Of a DNA stretch of 54,467 bases, positions 46,701-54,000 are shown one piece after another. The DNA comes from CAZJYI01 sp964550025 (GTDB lineage: Bacteria > Verrucomicrobiota > Kiritimatiellia > UBA8416 > CAYOBW01): NCBI GenBank assembly GCA_964550025.1, contig CAZJYI010000071.1, positions 1 through 54,467 on the forward strand. Direction: 5' to 3'. The notes beneath the pieces were generated by a model that worked only from the letters and a program-made list of their open reading frames with translations, was not told where the DNA came from and made no database searches. A program made the position numbers and the translations under genes. How positions within the stretch are numbered: position 1 is the stretch's first letter; every line of letters begins with the position of its first letter.

Positions 46701-47483
46701 TGGGCCATCGTGGGCTTCGCCGTCTTCACCAACGCCTGCACCACGCCGACCAACGGTCTGCCGGGGCCGGGGCATATCGACGCGCCGCCGCTGTTCTCAC
46801 GCATTGTCGGTGGCGGTTACCGTCTACGGGCGAGCTCGCCGTGCAAGAACACGGGCACGAACGAGGCATGGATGGTCGGCGCCATGGACATCGCGGGCCT
46901 GGCACGGATTGTGGCCGGCGTCGTTGACAGGGGCTGCTACGAGTACCCGAACGCCACCGACGTAGTGCTCTACGAATTCTGGCTGGCGCAGGCCAACGGG
47001 CAAGTGGTCGTCCACTGGCAGACGGCATCGGAGGTCGGTACGATCGGCTTCCAGCTCTACCGCAAGGTGGGTGACGACTGGGTCCTGGTCAACACGGACG
47101 GACTGATCCCCGCCAAGGGCGCCCCGCTGGGCGGCATCGGGGCCAGCTACTCGTACGTCGACGCGGGTGCCGATCCGAGCGAAACGCACACCTACAAGCT
47201 CGTGGAGATCATGCTCGACGGCACCGAGGAATACGGACCGTTCGAGCGTTCGGCCTACGAGCTGCGGCTGGTGAGCCCGCTCACGGTCATGCCGGACGGC
47301 AGCGTGGCCATTCGCTGGCTGAGCCGCGAGGGCGACGTGTATCGCGTCTACGGCGCGGACAGCCTGCTGGGCACGTTCGAGCCGCTCAGCGGCCCGCTGC
47401 CGGCCACGCCGCCGGAGAATGCCTACACCGACCGGACGGAACGGGTCAGCGCGCGGTACTACCAGATCCGGATGGAAGACTGA
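28776..47483 (+). CDS. 6235-aa giant secreted multidomain protein
   Basis: One uninterrupted frame of 18.7 kb. ATG 28776 starts a Sec signal (RRFFSCLSLFIICGIAAA); a GTG at 28734 behind GGGAGG is an alternative. Order by nucleotide: three jelly-roll-like repeats (28850-30200); 14 copies of a roughly 95-aa Fn3-like unit with VYWGxTDGGTNAG and YYYRCYATN marks (30210-43435); PA14-like (30930-31490, 39235-39700, 40360-40890); three autotransporter-associated beta-strand super-repeats (31860-33380); LamG-like (34530-35215, 35860-36510); three Calx-beta/DUF2341/LamG triads (from 37126, 41506 and 43440); a GEVED domain (to 45540); a cadherin-like segment (45545-45820); a beta-helix (45825-46960); and a terminal module ending YYQIRMED. 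No beta-barrel, sortase motif or enzyme is seen. Likely an adhesin or structural surface protein. Confidence 0.93.
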   Translation: MTTFTRLGRRFFSCLSLFIICGIAAADVGDIAIYREATAGGNITTAEYVHDFDTPVREDASSYTLSGATDIQCAAGHHLVIYSSRFDDPADNGNQRSEIQSWLRLAGSDVDIGWSQGFMRRQNNDFEMLTSGGGIIEVAGAGDVLQLVSARTDADADTIIREANTPNIQLVKLDDGWDYCRLSKSSNQANNPGGAAFIDVTYDSQDELDAGSFGHTSGSGEITLKTAGHYLVFANTHFQFGQSVDNRSSYIQRLTLDDTQVDGSRTMVYLRGNANADSCCDGATAIGMIIETTGADAILSVECAKEGTFAQTPNILAGRTAVTIVKLPDTGEYIRLDDSGTDNFNPGSATALGWDTEDEIDAAGFTHNDSQVGAAVDDDYLFLTALFCNNDGNQRIKWWQRWRVNGASIKEWGQTGRYSRNSENQMSGNWSGIVLGLTAGEYVEVVSQQLGNGGTMAANVKGLQGVRLGSILKSAGPAGAPVIANAPASMVTTTSAWMHATLSDTGTAATAVWCHWGDNDADTNFTWDTTRAYGVTAATPPVPYVNQVTGLTPGRTYYYRFYASNSVAGIWAGPTVAFTTRLVGEWTAEVDQRWGIAGNWSEGDVPNSEGEFAVFSDFATGNVDIDGTPYTVGHIDFVGGDHTLTNNGAAATLTAGALTNHAGANTLSATVAVTGTAEVAGGTLTLEDIAEFTANGITLSGGTLDIRGNLTQIVASNVVHYAFYDNAANSELLAIDDGAANGQNGGLFALSPSPETAWPNQVKGKSIWTGEVWQGGSMSDSYCQMWWGNFKAPATGTYTFYVHGDDYEVLWIDVNRNGEFETATDLISNNGPQEYWNTPHTEQVVLAGGQTYAWALACSEGGGGDWVNITIALPGGAAQRIDPSNPEQDGWWLGTGDSMDASTLPTITVTANSGLHVGNPVIDVAFGDFVLNAGTLTATTVDGAGSMSVNNTTGNGVLAVLGYPLDFVTASSMGTLEVGDNTVSGAGLTASTKFDLEPPCTVENVLTGSGSVHVGDSDSSDEVVALPAANAYTGETLIERGLLRADDGVGLPAGSLLRFSQNNRDQTCILETSGTFARDIGQSGGEVFWANAGGGGGFAARGGDLTVTLEGGAPLEWNNTSNGLNNVDSLQFGSRSADGMVELANDIVLDSSNRRIQTIDNLGTKTDFIQLSGDISGGNAANWFRFHESSGNQFNPQNNNGGTLIELTGSNTYAHATVVEECALAADDGAGLPTNSLLRFEANSEWREAVLMSSGTFDRNIGQANGEVYWNGFGGFAARGGDLTVSLEGGSPLTWNNADTGFRNQRPQFNSRYADSMVELVNDITINGTGTAFFYVWDNTETDADLAELSGVISEAGGVRVLRKRGGYGTLWLTGTNTYTGDTFLDYGVIRAIEGEGLPTASQLYFEGDNANAAVVFESSGTFTRNIQNANGANVYWQGQGGFSAYGGKLDVNLEGGIELNTRDANTGFRGQNVHLGSRTADNVVELQNNILLNNTLHRFYAWDNAYSEDDHAVVSGDIRVLGWGDMEIRGDGLLKMTGNTTLRNTRVYADATLRFNGNHRGLNEIFTQANESGTIGGNGVVTVVYRFDIRSGGTLAPGASEGTLDITVEGPDGVRMYGGSTYKWELGPTGGDKVEVTGDLELQSGWTLKLLGAGGTPRPAAEYDIFTYTGDIIYNAPAIDSSAVPPDWDVSGMTVVHDDVGKRVYITGLYSPLGIVNDTVSNLGDTSAQLNGWLSCSGTVMGAWVYWGETDGGTNAGAWSNSAYIGSFSDVTGAALTHTATGLTVNAGYSYAFRATNATYDLWARPSESFMTWGPPVVQNDGATHIRTPMATLNGRFLGHNRGDVTVYWGRTDGGTNAGDWDHSMSIGAQSDATFAAEVTNLLFPYAYHYTFHAVNAFGDGWAASSTNFASLEPATHPVVPVTAGLELWLDGTDLDGAGDGAAGDPVVGENITRWVDKSGQTPSRDATDLQNDPAVADGPVGTRVVSFDNDDRIATTHSFTPAQYTIFGVSRYAGNSRLRVISSRDTNWILGHHGGMDERFYANGWIYAVGDNNTDWHIYAGHINNDADPKASFWKDGALLVSNHGGSHNSNYKPQRLQLNGWNGNSELSDSEIAEVILYNRVLSAPELDQVGGYLEWKYALGTAYDPDVYTPPSAISIVNAQPTDVSPASATLNATLNATSSVYDVWVYWGPADGTNNPAAWATNAFLGTLTNHVGDVSHVAALVPGVTNYYTFHITNALDALWAAPSVDVPPVIVPAIDNHAGAIADVGSATLQGELTAGGFGDISIFWGRSDGGTNAGSWDSVVAMADMREGPFDTDVTVGYGETYYYRCYVTNASGAAWAGYTTNFTALEPPPPGVPVTDGLIAEYKFEDNADDTSGNNAHATLMGAASYIDGRVGRAVKLNASGSGDFVDIPVLNGGTASYGITYGMWVKLNAAGAGMDVLMNHDGWSPGLVHFSLADNTGVVRADLNGQGNKTAGGNHKLSQTEWRYVFYVNNNVDHTVDYWMDSDLDGVLNNNGHWTGQATRTVINSVGRQVGAWNNGRWLKADVDEVVIYNRGITQAEAQEIYDYYISPPGVSLGISNNPVANLTTDSATMSAELAADGWTFDVYACWGTNDGGSVAGNWDACVPLGSVTNYEGTLSHDLTGLSVGPDYFYTFIVTNEITNLVAAPSETFQVLSAPTVANLAPTDVTQTSATLNGDLVHGNTADITVYWGRSDGGTNSTNWDDSIAMGTLRAQPFSNTVSVLAGGAYYYRCYATNALGSDWADTTEAFLSAPAALDIGDASVVEGHSGTTQVVFDVMLSDPSASNVTVNFAAADGSATAGGDYAATNGALTIPSGSTSTQVAVTVYGDRMGEYPSEAFQVNLSSPAHAVIGDGTGIGTIVDDDFDQSVPDWKWKMKITFDGYKGPGTLTNFPALVVLNESRPEFAYGNFASPQGLDLRFADALEQTELNYEVEKWDSSGDSYVWVQVPELVDSTTHIWAYWGNPDQTYVPAYTTNGATWTEDFAGVWHMTQTNAQDSTAYARHGTASGAPALLDGPIDGSLNFVAANNDFVTIPGYKGPLGSSARTASAWIKTTSANAAVLSWGPDAPGAKWIFRVQTGNGNPGAIRVEVNGGYNVGMTPVNDDQWHYVSATFADDGTPNVQDVLLYVDGVPDGSSESVPRAINTTSGSDVRIAQDHSNRKFDGPLDEARISFVARSAAWIQASYSNQVPGSTFAAYDQAFVPYPTLRIAASPVAPTPPAGLYTNDYGTVLTNSVASHVIQGGAEYLCTGWAMTGNSPTGGAANVMVMTHTNDAVLTWLWDTNYWLDTEAMAYGSVAPGDQWVPAGSNVTVVGTPDTNYTFGVWTGDGTNYITSGNIYSPTVTVTMTGPVQLTAAFDRQPVIDNGPVVPGVGYADLGYDLSDGGAANVTIYWGPTDGGTNAGDWAYSIGPNGVPEGSSAFRTTDPAYFGIQYYYRCYAQNTDGDAWAPATGMFIALDPNYAPGLLSGSIAQTGINTTTPNPGTGADLGPELARSNAKPPWADYTTFVYSGQIYFNGGTYVFAESIDDNVWLEIDGTVYMNDGSWNNISTSGPIGKPPGWYDFEVRMYNGGGGAGYVNLNPGFQYNTNGVDTTNDADYDYPEDDGNMSLFRYYLPPSDALARIQNDPPTPSGITTTSILMNATLDAHESVFDVYVHYGMTDMGSTGTWDQTVYIGSYTNVLAQPIDYTAAGLTPDTGYFYAFSASNALVHHWGEPSVPAYTIGPPTVVNSGIDPAKTWGPPITMNGNLTAGGAADITVYWGASDGGTNAGTWPTANALGAVAQGAFSSQTPANLLYGLQYYYRCYASNVSGTDWADTSEPFLVPPTRATVPIAGLRRRPGLSVEVYNGRSGDANLYPAALESVTPDGIHTLPGDLNYNAINPDMTAVYPSVVNFDNITVHWRGSFEADETTTYGFGTRSDDGSMVFLDLNRDGDFQDPGELIVNNSGRHGDRTITATVSLAAGFYPIAITFDESGGGDTMLARWGKNTADWNAMTWVNGTTGPFLLETPVHIIVANAIPSDMTATDATFNGSLTAPNGVYDVYAYWGETDGGTNAAAWANTNHVGRYTNANAQALALMVSWLPADTEIFYTFGATNLQVHELAAPSESFRTVIAPLVSNTPPTDVMADGTATLNGTLIAGGSADITIYWGTTDGGPATGAWDNTNALGLQVGNGPFALPVAGLPAGETYYYRAYATNSEGSVWADPAESFTTAPAAISIADASVTEGDTGTTTPAMFTVTLSATSAPAVTVDYATSDISAQSGGDYVATSGTLTFSNGQTVAQITVDVRGDVEDELLGETYAVTLSDPVNATIADGDAVGTIVDDDTGLGKCLYKMKITFSGYEGAETLTNFPALVVFNNSLTNFDYATFASATGGDLRFMNAAEDRELNYEVEEWNTNGDSSVWVQVPELVDSSTYIWAAWGCPEATQAPAYTTNGATWSEGYHGVWHMNEDAAADGASDSTALSNNGTPTGTPPTTNGVVAGGRSMAGSHKFTVGSTLDLSGKAFTLSSWANRTGVGGDNMWFGGGQNSASLGLHCGFRGNRIWFGLYADDGRCDTDYSADAGAWHHYTWTLDGAHIKQIYRDGIAVPTVGSMNDFYGSTGLEIGANRPAPSYRGDLDELRASPGIARSPDWIRAVYLNMASNDVFNGYGPTEDTQPGAPRIIVVDGATNVAGTTAFLTAQLTSTGTSTTALSVYWGEEDGGQVPAYWAHSASLGNAAGPVPEDFSHLASGLAPHTMYYYSYEATNSGGSRWAGAQFTTYGPPAIENTGASNITITTATLNGTLTSTLPTDVTVYWGLTDGGTTTVWDATNTFHMATDGPFSVPLTDLLANGDYWYRSYATNAFGDMWASTSTNFTTPEATLSISDAAMAEADADLLFTVTLSHTSATAVAVNFATADGTATAGSDYTQTNGTLTIPAGSVTGQIAVPVNDDLDVEWPSEAFTVELSGPLNASITDAAATGTITDNDVGMDAWTHRMPIEFTGYTNATTLTNFPALVVLNESRSGFSYSQFASPTGADLRFTDGAGTELLDYEIEVWNTNGDSVIWVRVPEVVNNTDSIVAYWGRPGIGAPPSITNGATWLADYGGVWHMQAVNPPDSTANDNDGLASNSPTPTNGIAGNGLALEDPSSAAGNEDDIRIDDDDTIDPLTFTASTWIKTTDAGDWYRNIMGNFGANGGGGNFWGLGWMNPNDLGFVVRVGGGANTTRVSGGPLNDGNWHQLVGIRSGSDVTLYVDGQFVQTGARAGSPQNNEQLWIGNHGTYGSGINGTIDESRIATAVRSGDWIMARYEMEKPDSTFLTYGDAGLQFPTLQIASAHGTPTPAAGVHTNAYGTVLTNSVTSPVTLGSIEYVCTGWAMTGNDPASGTTNVMTMVHTNDAMLTWLWETNALNDLGDLPAAYGITLIADNGAAHAISGVGDVVLGSQIDTENEGRESALADGDDNDGTDDEDGIAVVGGWQEGVGQGAVEVTVTGGSGYLSAWIDWAGNDQFTDIGDQVLDMAPVVAGVQTNTFTVPAGMFSAAGTFRRFARFRLWTNSTPALSLTGLVVNGEVEDYRLQIQIDNLPPLAANDATSVVSGASVVVDVLANDSDPDSDPLTVTNVTQGTKGSVAIGASASNVTYTATLGMSGYDRFTYWVSDGRGGWATAEVTVAIDPLETYVSAGGSNTWPYADWNMAAHAIQDAVDAVAPSGMVWVTNGTYNTGSMIVDGMPCRVALTKAVTLRSVNGEEVTTIQGQGPPGPSAVRCLYVGNGAVLSGFTLSNGATHLGVPDLPAPPPTMVASIVRYQQSGGGARLHNGGVLSNCVVEGNSAFARGGGVFCDGGGTLIGCTLRNNSALLGGGVSLHDGSVLACHIVGNTANPTGLGGGVHVGSPGLIRNSLVISNTAPVGGGMALVSTGGVAATVQNCTIASNTATLAAGGLSCVSTSPGPSIANSIIYHNSAPVSQNWAIVGFAVFTNACTTPTNGLPGPGHIDAPPLFSRIVGGGYRLRASSPCKNTGTNEAWMVGAMDIAGLARIVAGVVDRGCYEYPNATDVVLYEFWLAQANGQVVVHWQTASEVGTIGFQLYRKVGDDWVLVNTDGLIPAKGAPLGGIGASYSYVDAGADPSETHTYKLVEIMLDGTEEYGPFERSAYELRLVSPLTVMPDGSVAIRWLSREGDVYRVYGADSLLGTFEPLSGPLPATPPENAYTDRTERVSARYYQIRMED

Positions 47484-47536
47484 ACCCGTGGGGGGAATGG
47501 CGCTTACTTAAGCCACGTCACGGGGTGCCGTCTCCA

Positions 47537-47667
47537 GTAGCGCGGGTATCTGACCCGCGTATGCACATGTGCGGAGAACGAACCGAGAGAGAGAAGTGCC
47601 TGTCGGCCTCATCCTCTCTTGTCGTTCGCCTGAACATGCTCATGCGCGGAACGGATTTCCGCGCTAC
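47537..47667. repeat. 131-bp REP-like doublet, copy B
   Basis: Starts GTAGCGCGGGTATCTGACCC (47537 on), ends with the inverted GGATTTCCGCGCTAC (to 47667). End hairpins are GCGCGGGT/ACCCGCGT around ATCTG and GCGCGGAA/TTCCGCGC around ATCCG, each followed inwards by a TGNNCATG box. The length equals copy A at 24408-24538. The interior differs. Confidence 0.75.
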
Positions 47668-47730
47668 GCGGATACCCGCGTGGAACGTCCCAAATGCGCT
47701 TGTCTCAGCGCCATTCGAACGCGGGGAGAG

Positions 47731-47830
47731 TCGGAAGTCTTGGCGACTTCCGCTACACACGAGACGGAACTAGCGGAACGCGCCAAGCGTTCCGATCCAG
47801 TGCGTCGGAAGACCTGGCGTGTTCCGCTAC
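47731..47830. repeat. Cluster of three REP-like hairpins
   Basis: Three 25-26 bp units: 47731-47756 (TCGGAAGTCTTGGCGACTTC and on), 47771-47795 (inverted, TAGCGGAACGCGCCAAGCGT and on) and 47805-47830 (TCGGAAGACCTGGCGTGTTC and on). Each is a GGAA-TTCC stem around TTGGC or CTGGC. Units 1 and 3 end in CTAC, that is GTAG on the other strand. Confidence 0.7.
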
Positions 47831-48014
47831 GGGCGCCTTCCAAATCGCTGGCCACGCCCTGTTGCCCAGTCTTGACCCTGGGGCCGGTATCAACGTATGG
47901 TTGGCTTTGCAGGCGACCTGTCCGGGCCTCGGAGAAAGCAGATCCCTAACTGTATCACTACGACAGGCGGATAACGAGTTGCAGCAGCATCCAAACCAAT
48001 AGACGGAGCATCCA

Positions 48015-51000
48015 ATGAAACACAGGTGCGCCTTGACGCTCGCTTGCTTTGCCCTTGCCGCCGCCACGGCGTCCGCACAGACCTTTACATTGGACGGTCG
48101 GGGCGGCACCCAACCCACTCCGGCCATCGGCCCAAACCCCACCCCGGACACGCTGTTCCAGCCGGTCGTGGCTCCGGGGATCGCTCGTTTCTTCACCCCG
48201 GCCGCCACCCAGTTCACGGGTACCGGCGCGGACGCGGTTGACGCCCTGACTTTCGGGTACGACGGCCAGGCCCGGTTCGGTGGCGCCCCCGTGGTCGTCA
48301 CGGAGGCCTTCTTCAGCGTGGACCGTATCGCCTTCGGGCAGATCGGGACCGGCTCCCGGAACGAGTCCATCGTGGGCATTCAGCCCCCGTCCTCCGACGT
48401 CAGCCAGGCCAGCGACATCTACTACAGCGCCATTAACAGAACCCATAGTGTGCACATCGACGACAACGGGTTCCTCACCGGCGGCACCAGCGACCACCCG
48501 GCGTGGATCGCCAACGGCAACTACATCACGGGACTCGGCGACGCGGGTGACGGCGTGCTCGGCAACGGCGTCATCAACGGCGAATCCTACAACATCACCG
48601 GCCTCGACATGCGCGCCGCCGTCCCCGGCACCGGTCTGAACAGCATCTACTACTCCACCCTGGGCGGTGCGGACATTCTTCGCAGCTCAGTCGGGATCGC
48701 CCCCGGCTACAATGCTGCCCCGACCACCTACGCCACGGCCGCCCAGCTCGGTCTGGGGGCCGGCGACGATATCACCGGCCTGACAATCGTGGACTACGAC
48801 GGCGACGCTACCACCTTCAACCCGGCCCGGGACTACGTGTATTTCACCCTGGCCCGAGGTTCAACGTCCTTCTCCGGCGACAACCAGGCCGGCGACATCT
48901 GGCTCGTAGGCGCCGGTTCCGCTGTGCCGACCGTCATCATCGACGAAGAACAACTCGGTTTCGACGTGGCACCGGGCGGCACCTGCGGTATACATCTGGG
49001 ACTGGGCATGGGTGCAACGGCCTCCACTGTGGAAGTCGACGGCAGCGGCAACCTGGTCATCACCGACACGGCCGCTGCCGACAACCTGCTCACGCTGCGG
49101 CTCAGCGGGGCTGATCTGGTCCTCTCAGACCCGAGCTCCACCCTGACCACGACGATTCCGGGCTCGACCGGGTCGGGGACCTCCGAGGTGCTCGTCCCAC
49201 TGTCGGCGTTTTCCGGCGCGGTGATCTACAATGCCGGCGCGGGAGATGATGCGTTGACCATTGACTATTCCGGCGGCGATCCGGTTCCCACCGCGGGGAT
49301 CACATACGTCGGCGGTCCCGGCGGGGTCGACACCCTGGCCATTGCCGGCGGAGGATTCGCCGCGGTCACGCACTCGTGCGGCAACGCCAACGACGGTACC
49401 GTCGACCTGGACGGCAATGTGATCACCTACACCGGCCTGGAACCGGTCGACATGACCGGCAGTACTGTCACGGACTTGATCCTCAACTTGCCGGCAGGTG
49501 CAGACAACGCGGAGCTCAGCGACATCGGCGGCGGAAACCTGCGGCTCAGGAGCGGAGATTCACCCGCTACCTTTGAACAGACAGATTTCGCGCCGCCCGG
49601 CCGCTCGATCACCATCAACGGCGGCGCCGGGGACACGGTCACGGGCACCTCGGCCCTGGCCATGACCTGCGATCTGACCGTCACTGCCGAAGATGCCGGG
49701 TTCAACGGCTCGCTCAACCTGGGCGGCAACACGCTCACGCTGGACGTCACCGGCGCCAACGGAACGGCAGCCGGCGCGCTCTCGGTCACCAACGGGACGA
49801 TCGTCAAGAACGGCACGGGCACGGTCACGATCGACGGGGCGATGGCGGGCACGGGCTTCACGGGCACGGTCAACGCCGGTACGCTGGCGTTGAACAACAC
49901 GGACAATTCGTCAGTACTGACCGGCGGAAGCTGGACGGTCGACACGGGGGCTGCGTTGCAGGTAACGGGCGGCACGACAGGCAGTAGCCTGGGCGCGCCG
50001 GCCGTGAGCCTGGTGCTGAACGGGGGCAGGCTGGATGTCGACGGGCTGGCCACGCACAACAACGTCCTGGGTCATTACGGCTACCACGGGTACACGATGG
50101 GCGCCGGAGACACCGCATACCTGTACCTGCACAACAACCAGGGCATGCTCGCGGGGGGCGATCCTTCGGCCTTCGGCGGCTTTGAAGGGCTGGGGATTTT
50201 GACCACGGGGCCCACCGGTTCCGGGCTGCAGTTCGACAATGACGGCCATTTTCGCTCCGTGCCTGCCTCCTTGAAAGACGACGCCGACGGGGATGGCTTC
50301 GTCATCAATCAGAACGACTACTATGCAAACCTGTTCATCGGTACGTTCACGCCCGATATCACGGGTAGCTGGCGCTTCCGCATTGGCACGGACGACGATC
50401 GCGCCGGGATCTGGCTCGATCTCGACCGGGACGGCGTTTTCGAGTCTTCTCCGACCGGGCTGGGCGGGGGGGGCGGCACGCGTGGCGAACAGCTCACGTG
50501 GGAGAACGGCGCATGGAAGACCGTTACGCTGACCAACGGTCTACCCTACCTGATCGCTTTCACGCATGCCGAGCACGGCGGAGGATCAAGCATCCACGCC
50601 TGGTTCGGCGGACCGGCCGGGGCCGCGGTGTCGGCGGACACGCGCGTCAGTCCCGGCGATGCGACGCAGTCGGCCGCCGGCTACTGGAACTTCATCGAGC
50701 CACAGGCGGTAGTGCTGGGCAATGCCGTCACCGTAACGGTCACGGACGCGACCATCGAGGTCGATTCGGCAGTGTCCCTCGGCAGCCTGACCTACGCTTC
50801 ACCCGGGCTGGAGTTGAACGTCGTCTCCGCGACGGCGCCAGACGGTCGTTTGCTGGGCTCGGTGGCCGTTGCCGGCACCACGACGCTTGAAGGGAACAGT
50901 ACTCTCGACTGCGTCACCGCGCGGGTTGCGCTGGACGGGGTCGTGCAGGACGGCGGGGGAGCCTCGGGTCTGACCAAGAAGGGCGATCGGACGCTCGAGC

Positions 51001-54000
51001 TGAACGCCGCGAACACGTACACGGACACGACCACGATCTCGGGCGGCACGGTAATACTGGGCAACAACGCCGGGCTGGGCGCCGAGACCGGCAGGACCGT
51101 GATCGAATCCGGCGCCACGCTGGACATCAACGGCTTCCGCGCGGGAGCGTCAGGAAACGAGTTGATCGAAGTCGAGGGAACGGGCGTCGGCGGCAACGGG
51201 GCGATCATCAACAGGGGCGGCGTCCAGACGTCTGCGTTCCGGCAGATTACACTCACGGCCGACGCGACCTTCCGTGCGGATACGCGGTGGGACATGCGGA
51301 ACTCGGGCGGCGCGTCGGTTCTGGACATGGGCGGATTCACGATTACCAAGCGGGGCGGCAGCGATGTCTCGCTGGTCAATACGACCGTCAACGGCCCCGG
51401 AAGCGTCAACATCGCGGAGGGCTTGTTTCGAATCGAGGGTTCGACGCAGTTCGGCGGGTCCGGGACGATCGCCGTCACCGGTTCAACCACCCTCGAGTTC
51501 TGGAGCAACCAGCAGACGCATTCCCCGGATATCGATCTCGCAAACAACGCGTCTGTTCTCTGCACCGGCGGCAACGGCGCCGGGCCGACTTTGACCGGGA
51601 CGGTTACACTCAGCGGGACGGCCAATCTGCGTGCGGCAGGCCGCACCTTGATCATTGACGGTCAGGTCACCGGGACGGGTGGTTTCACAAAGACCGACGG
51701 GGCGGCCCTGACGCTGTCGAACGACGCCAACGACTATGCGGGTCTCACGACGGTCGCGGCGGGCACGGTGATCATCTCGGCAGCCAATGCGCTCGGCGCC
51801 GCGTCCACCGGCACGACTGTCGAGGACGGCGCCTCGCTGATGCTCTCCGGCAACATCATCGTCCCCGAGCCCCTGTCGGTTTTCGGCAACGGCGTCGCCG
51901 GCGACGGCGTCGTGGTGAATCTGGCTGACCACAACACGCTGTCCGGCACGTTCTCCAGTATCGTGGCATCGGAGATCGGGCTGGGTGCGCGGGCGGGATC
52001 GCTCACGATCGTTTCCGACCTCGCCCTCGGTCTGGCAAACCTCACGTTTTTCGGCGCCGGGGACGTCGTCGTGAACGGCGACATCACCGGCGGCGGCGGT
52101 CCCGGCATCCAGCCGGGCGGCATCCAGGGCGAGTTCATCGACATCGACGACGGAGCAGACCTCGTGGGCAACCGCACCGGCAACAGTGACCGTTTGTTCG
52201 ACGCGCTTGATCCCTACACGGGACCGGGAGTCTCCGACTTCGTCCTGCAGCGCCACGGCATCACACCCACGGGGGACGCCGCCGGCGTCATCACGCCGCG
52301 CGTCGACTTCGGAAACGGAACGCAGACGACCCCGGGCGACGGATCGGTCCTGAACCGAGGAGGCTTCGGCAGCGGCGTCATTCCGCCCTGGCAAGGCCTC
52401 TTCAACGACCTCAGCCTCACGGCCGACATGGACGGCGATCACATCGCGGCTGCCTGGTCCGGCAAGATCGAAATCACAACCGGCGGCACCTACACCTTCA
52501 CAACGCGCAGTGACGACGGGTCGGTTGTTTTCATCAACGGTCAGCGCGTCGCCAACAACAACAAGTTCCAGGGCATGACCAACCGCAGCGGATCGCGTGA
52601 TTTGGCGCCCGGTCTGCACGACATTTCGATCGGCTTCTACGAAGGCGGTGGTGGTGCGGGTGTGCAGGCTTCCTACAGCGGCCCGGACACGGGCGGTACG
52701 CGTGTCATCATCCCGCCAACAGTCCTGTTCAACGATGTGGCAACGCCCGGGACGTTCGTGGCCGGCGGCCTCCGCGGCGACTACTATGATCTGAACAACT
52801 CCGGCGCGAACGGCGGTTTCAACTTCGGGGCGGCTGAATGGCTGCTTTTCCCGACCGATCCGGGCGACAACGTCGTGATCGAGTCGTTGCGTTCGGCTAC
52901 CACGCGCATTGTGAGTCACATCGACTTCGGGGCTGGAACCGAAGTGACCCCCGGCGACGGCACGGTGCTCAATCGCGGCGGCTCGAACGGCAACCCCTAT
53001 GGAGGGGTCGGCGTCAACGTCGGTACGGACCAGATAGGCGCCGTGTTTGACGGCCACATCATCATCCCCGAGACGGCGCAGTACCAGTTCACGGCTCGCA
53101 GTGACGACCACGGCCGGGTCTATGTTGACGTTGACGGCAGCGGCGTCTTCGATCCGGCCACGGAGCTGGTCGCCTCGAGGGGGGGCGGTGGCATGGCCAA
53201 CTATACGGCGGGCCCGGTCAGCCTGGCCGCGGGGCCTTGCGCGTTCAAGGCCATTACCGGAGAAGGCGGTGGTGGCGCCGGATTCCAGGTGAGCTGGGAG
53301 CAGTTGACCGGGGGCGGCACGTTCTCGCGCAGGATCATCGGCCCGGAGGCCCTGGCCGTTGAGGACATCCTGACGACGGTCGCCAAGAACGATGGCGGCA
53401 CCGTCACGCTGACGGGGAGCAACACGTACGGTGCGGTGACGGAGATCAACGGCGGCACGCTGCTGGCCAACGGCACACACACCGGTGTGGGGGACTTCGC
53501 CGTCGCTGCCGGAGCAACCCTGGGCGGCAACGGGAGCACGGAATCGGACGTCGTTCTGAACGGTGGGACCCTTGCGGCCGGAGTGAGCCCCGGAATCCTC
53601 GCCGTGGGCAACCTGGTGTTCGCCGACAACGCGATCTTTGATGTGGAAATCGGGGGAGCCGGCCCGGGTACGGGCGCAGGGTTCCACGACCAGGTGGTCG
53701 TGACGGGCAGCGTTTCGATCAGCAACAACGTGACGCTAAGCGCTTCGGCTTTCGGCGGCTACATGCCGTTGGGCGGGGAGGAGTTCATCACCATCGCCAA
53801 CGACGGGACGGACGCCGTCAGCGGTACGTTCTCCGGCCATCCCGAAGGAAACGAGTTCAGTCTGTCTTTCGGCGGCCACCAATACCCGCTCACCATCAGT
53901 TACCAGGGCGCGGACGGAAACGACGTGGTGCTCTCAGTTGCCGATCCGGACACCGTGTACGTCGATGACAGTTTCTCGCAGCCCAACGGCGGCAGTATCG

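Larger units (their letters stand above)
47484..48014. other. Repeat-rich intergenic region
   Basis: No gene is evident in these 531 bp. They hold the second 131-bp REP-like doublet (47537-47667) and a trio of GGAA-TTGGC-TTCC hairpins (47731-47830). A loose stem, ACCCGTG (47484-47490) with CACGGGGT (47519-47526), follows the giant gene and could aid termination. Promoter elements for the next gene were not identified. Confidence 0.6.

Noticed and set aside
47731..47830. Short repeats with short spacers, considered as a CRISPR array
   Set aside because: Repeats alternate in orientation, vary in stem sequence, have unequal short spacers, and no cas gene is near.
51483..53687. 734-codon open frame on the minus strand
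   Set aside because: Antisense to the partial PA14 protein; no recognisable domain.
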